Source: a virus
Length of the DNA: 27,270 nt
Reading direction: 5' to 3' (one strand)
Virus record (IMG/VR): IMGVR_UViG_3300035698_028943
Coordinates: 1 to 27,270 of that record
This document shows positions 26,701 to 27,270 of the stretch, piece after piece. Position numbers and translations under genes: made by a program. A model generated the notes under the pieces. The model worked only from the letters and a program-made list of their open reading frames with translations. It was not told the DNA's origin and ran no database searches. The first letter of the stretch is position 1. Each line of letters opens with the position of its first letter.

Positions 26701-27270
26701 ATGGCTAGAAGTACTGAAGCATATTCATTGGGGTCTCCTTTAAGTAAAGTTTTCCCCCAACCTATAGTTTCGACTAGAGATCCAACTACTAATGATACCA
26801 AATATCCAATAGGTCAAGTTTGGGTGAATACCAATTCCAATCAGTCTTGGATGCTAACTTCTGATGTTGCGGGATCTGCTACATACGCTTTAGCAAGCCC
26901 AGGTGCCAGCGATGTAGACACTATAAGTGGAGATTCAGGAGGGGCCAGATCACCAACAGCCGGTGATATGATTATTGCAGGTGGCACAAACATCACTTCG
27001 GCTGGTGCAGCAAGTACTATTACGATTAACATGGATGCTGCGATTACTCTTGAAACATCTGTTACATCGCCAATCTACACATCAGACGCAGGATTAGCTA
27101 TTAACATGCCAGCTGGAGCATTTGACCTAACAGTTAAGCTTGCTGACGACGCGGGTGCTCAAAAGTTAAGCTTCACAGATGCTGCATCGGCAGAGATTGC
27201 AAGCCTTGATTCAGACGGAGCTTTTAGCCTTCTTGCAGGCGATCTAGCAGTTACTCGCTCTTCTGCAGCT
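26701..27270 (+). CDS. tail fibre/tailspike-like protein, 3' truncated
   Basis: 190 residues are visible and the frame is open to the right edge. The N-terminus (FPQPIVSTRDPTTNDTKYPI, GQVWVNTNSNQSWMLTSDVA, GSATYALASPG) is a motif often found at the start of phage fibre and fibre-base proteins, where a G-x-x-W-x-N-T hairpin precedes a repetitive shaft. The rest is Ala/Thr/Ser/Asp-rich with short beta repeats (DMIIAGGTNITSAGAASTIT, INMDAAITLETS), a trimeric-shaft look. It probably recognises the host surface. The C-terminal domain, which would decide between fibre and spike, lies outside the window. Confidence 0.7.
   Translation, partial: MARSTEAYSLGSPLSKVFPQPIVSTRDPTTNDTKYPIGQVWVNTNSNQSWMLTSDVAGSATYALASPGASDVDTISGDSGGARSPTAGDMIIAGGTNITSAGAASTITINMDAAITLETSVTSPIYTSDAGLAINMPAGAFDLTVKLADDAGAQKLSFTDAASAEIASLDSDGAFSLLAGDLAVTRSSAA

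Overview
The window is part of the genome of a short-tailed (podovirus-like) dsDNA phage, or of a prophage or phage-plasmid of that kind. The structural genes run in the usual order: small terminase, large terminase, portal, small head proteins, scaffold, an N4-gp56-type major capsid protein, head-tail joining proteins, tail proteins, ejection proteins, and a fibre-like gene that runs off the right edge. The DNA is AT-rich and densely packed, with many ATGA and TAATG gene overlaps. A lipobox-bearing small protein suggests a Gram-negative host. The host genus cannot be named from the sequence. No integrase, lysis enzyme, tRNA gene or CRISPR array was seen.

Left part (about 1-4073). A convergent pair (a small lipoprotein on +, a small exported protein on -) is followed by a minus-strand recombination and replication block. 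Read from its promoter near 4100, this block encodes an unknown 130-aa protein, an Erf-type annealing protein and a small excisionase-like DNA-binding protein, followed by a terminator. Next comes a 514-bp gene-free segment with an iteron-like array, then SSB, a tiny Cys-rich protein, a YqaJ-type exonuclease and the exported protein. Erf, exonuclease and SSB together form a Red-like recombination system.

Middle (4074-7554). A 75-bp divergent control region with overlapping promoters and a 24-bp dyad separates the block above from a plus-strand early operon. This operon has a Cro/CI-like HTH protein, a membrane-anchored coiled-coil protein, a Cys-rich protein, a winged-helix replication protein, the RusA resolvase and several small proteins. 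The replication gene is preceded by a structured leader. The leader encodes a 24-residue peptide that overlaps the gene start, and a hairpin buries the gene's ribosome-binding site.

Right part (7561-27270). This is the virion module. It carries three homing-type parasites: a LAGLIDADG intein in the large terminase, an antisense HNH gene between scaffold and capsid, and a NUMOD4-HNH gene between tail and ejection genes. Between the last ejection gene and the fibre gene lies a tiny minus-strand cluster: a 47-aa ribbon-helix-helix protein and one or two very small proteins. Its promoter region shares a 10-mer with the early divergent operator. This suggests, but does not prove, one regulator acting at both ends of the window.
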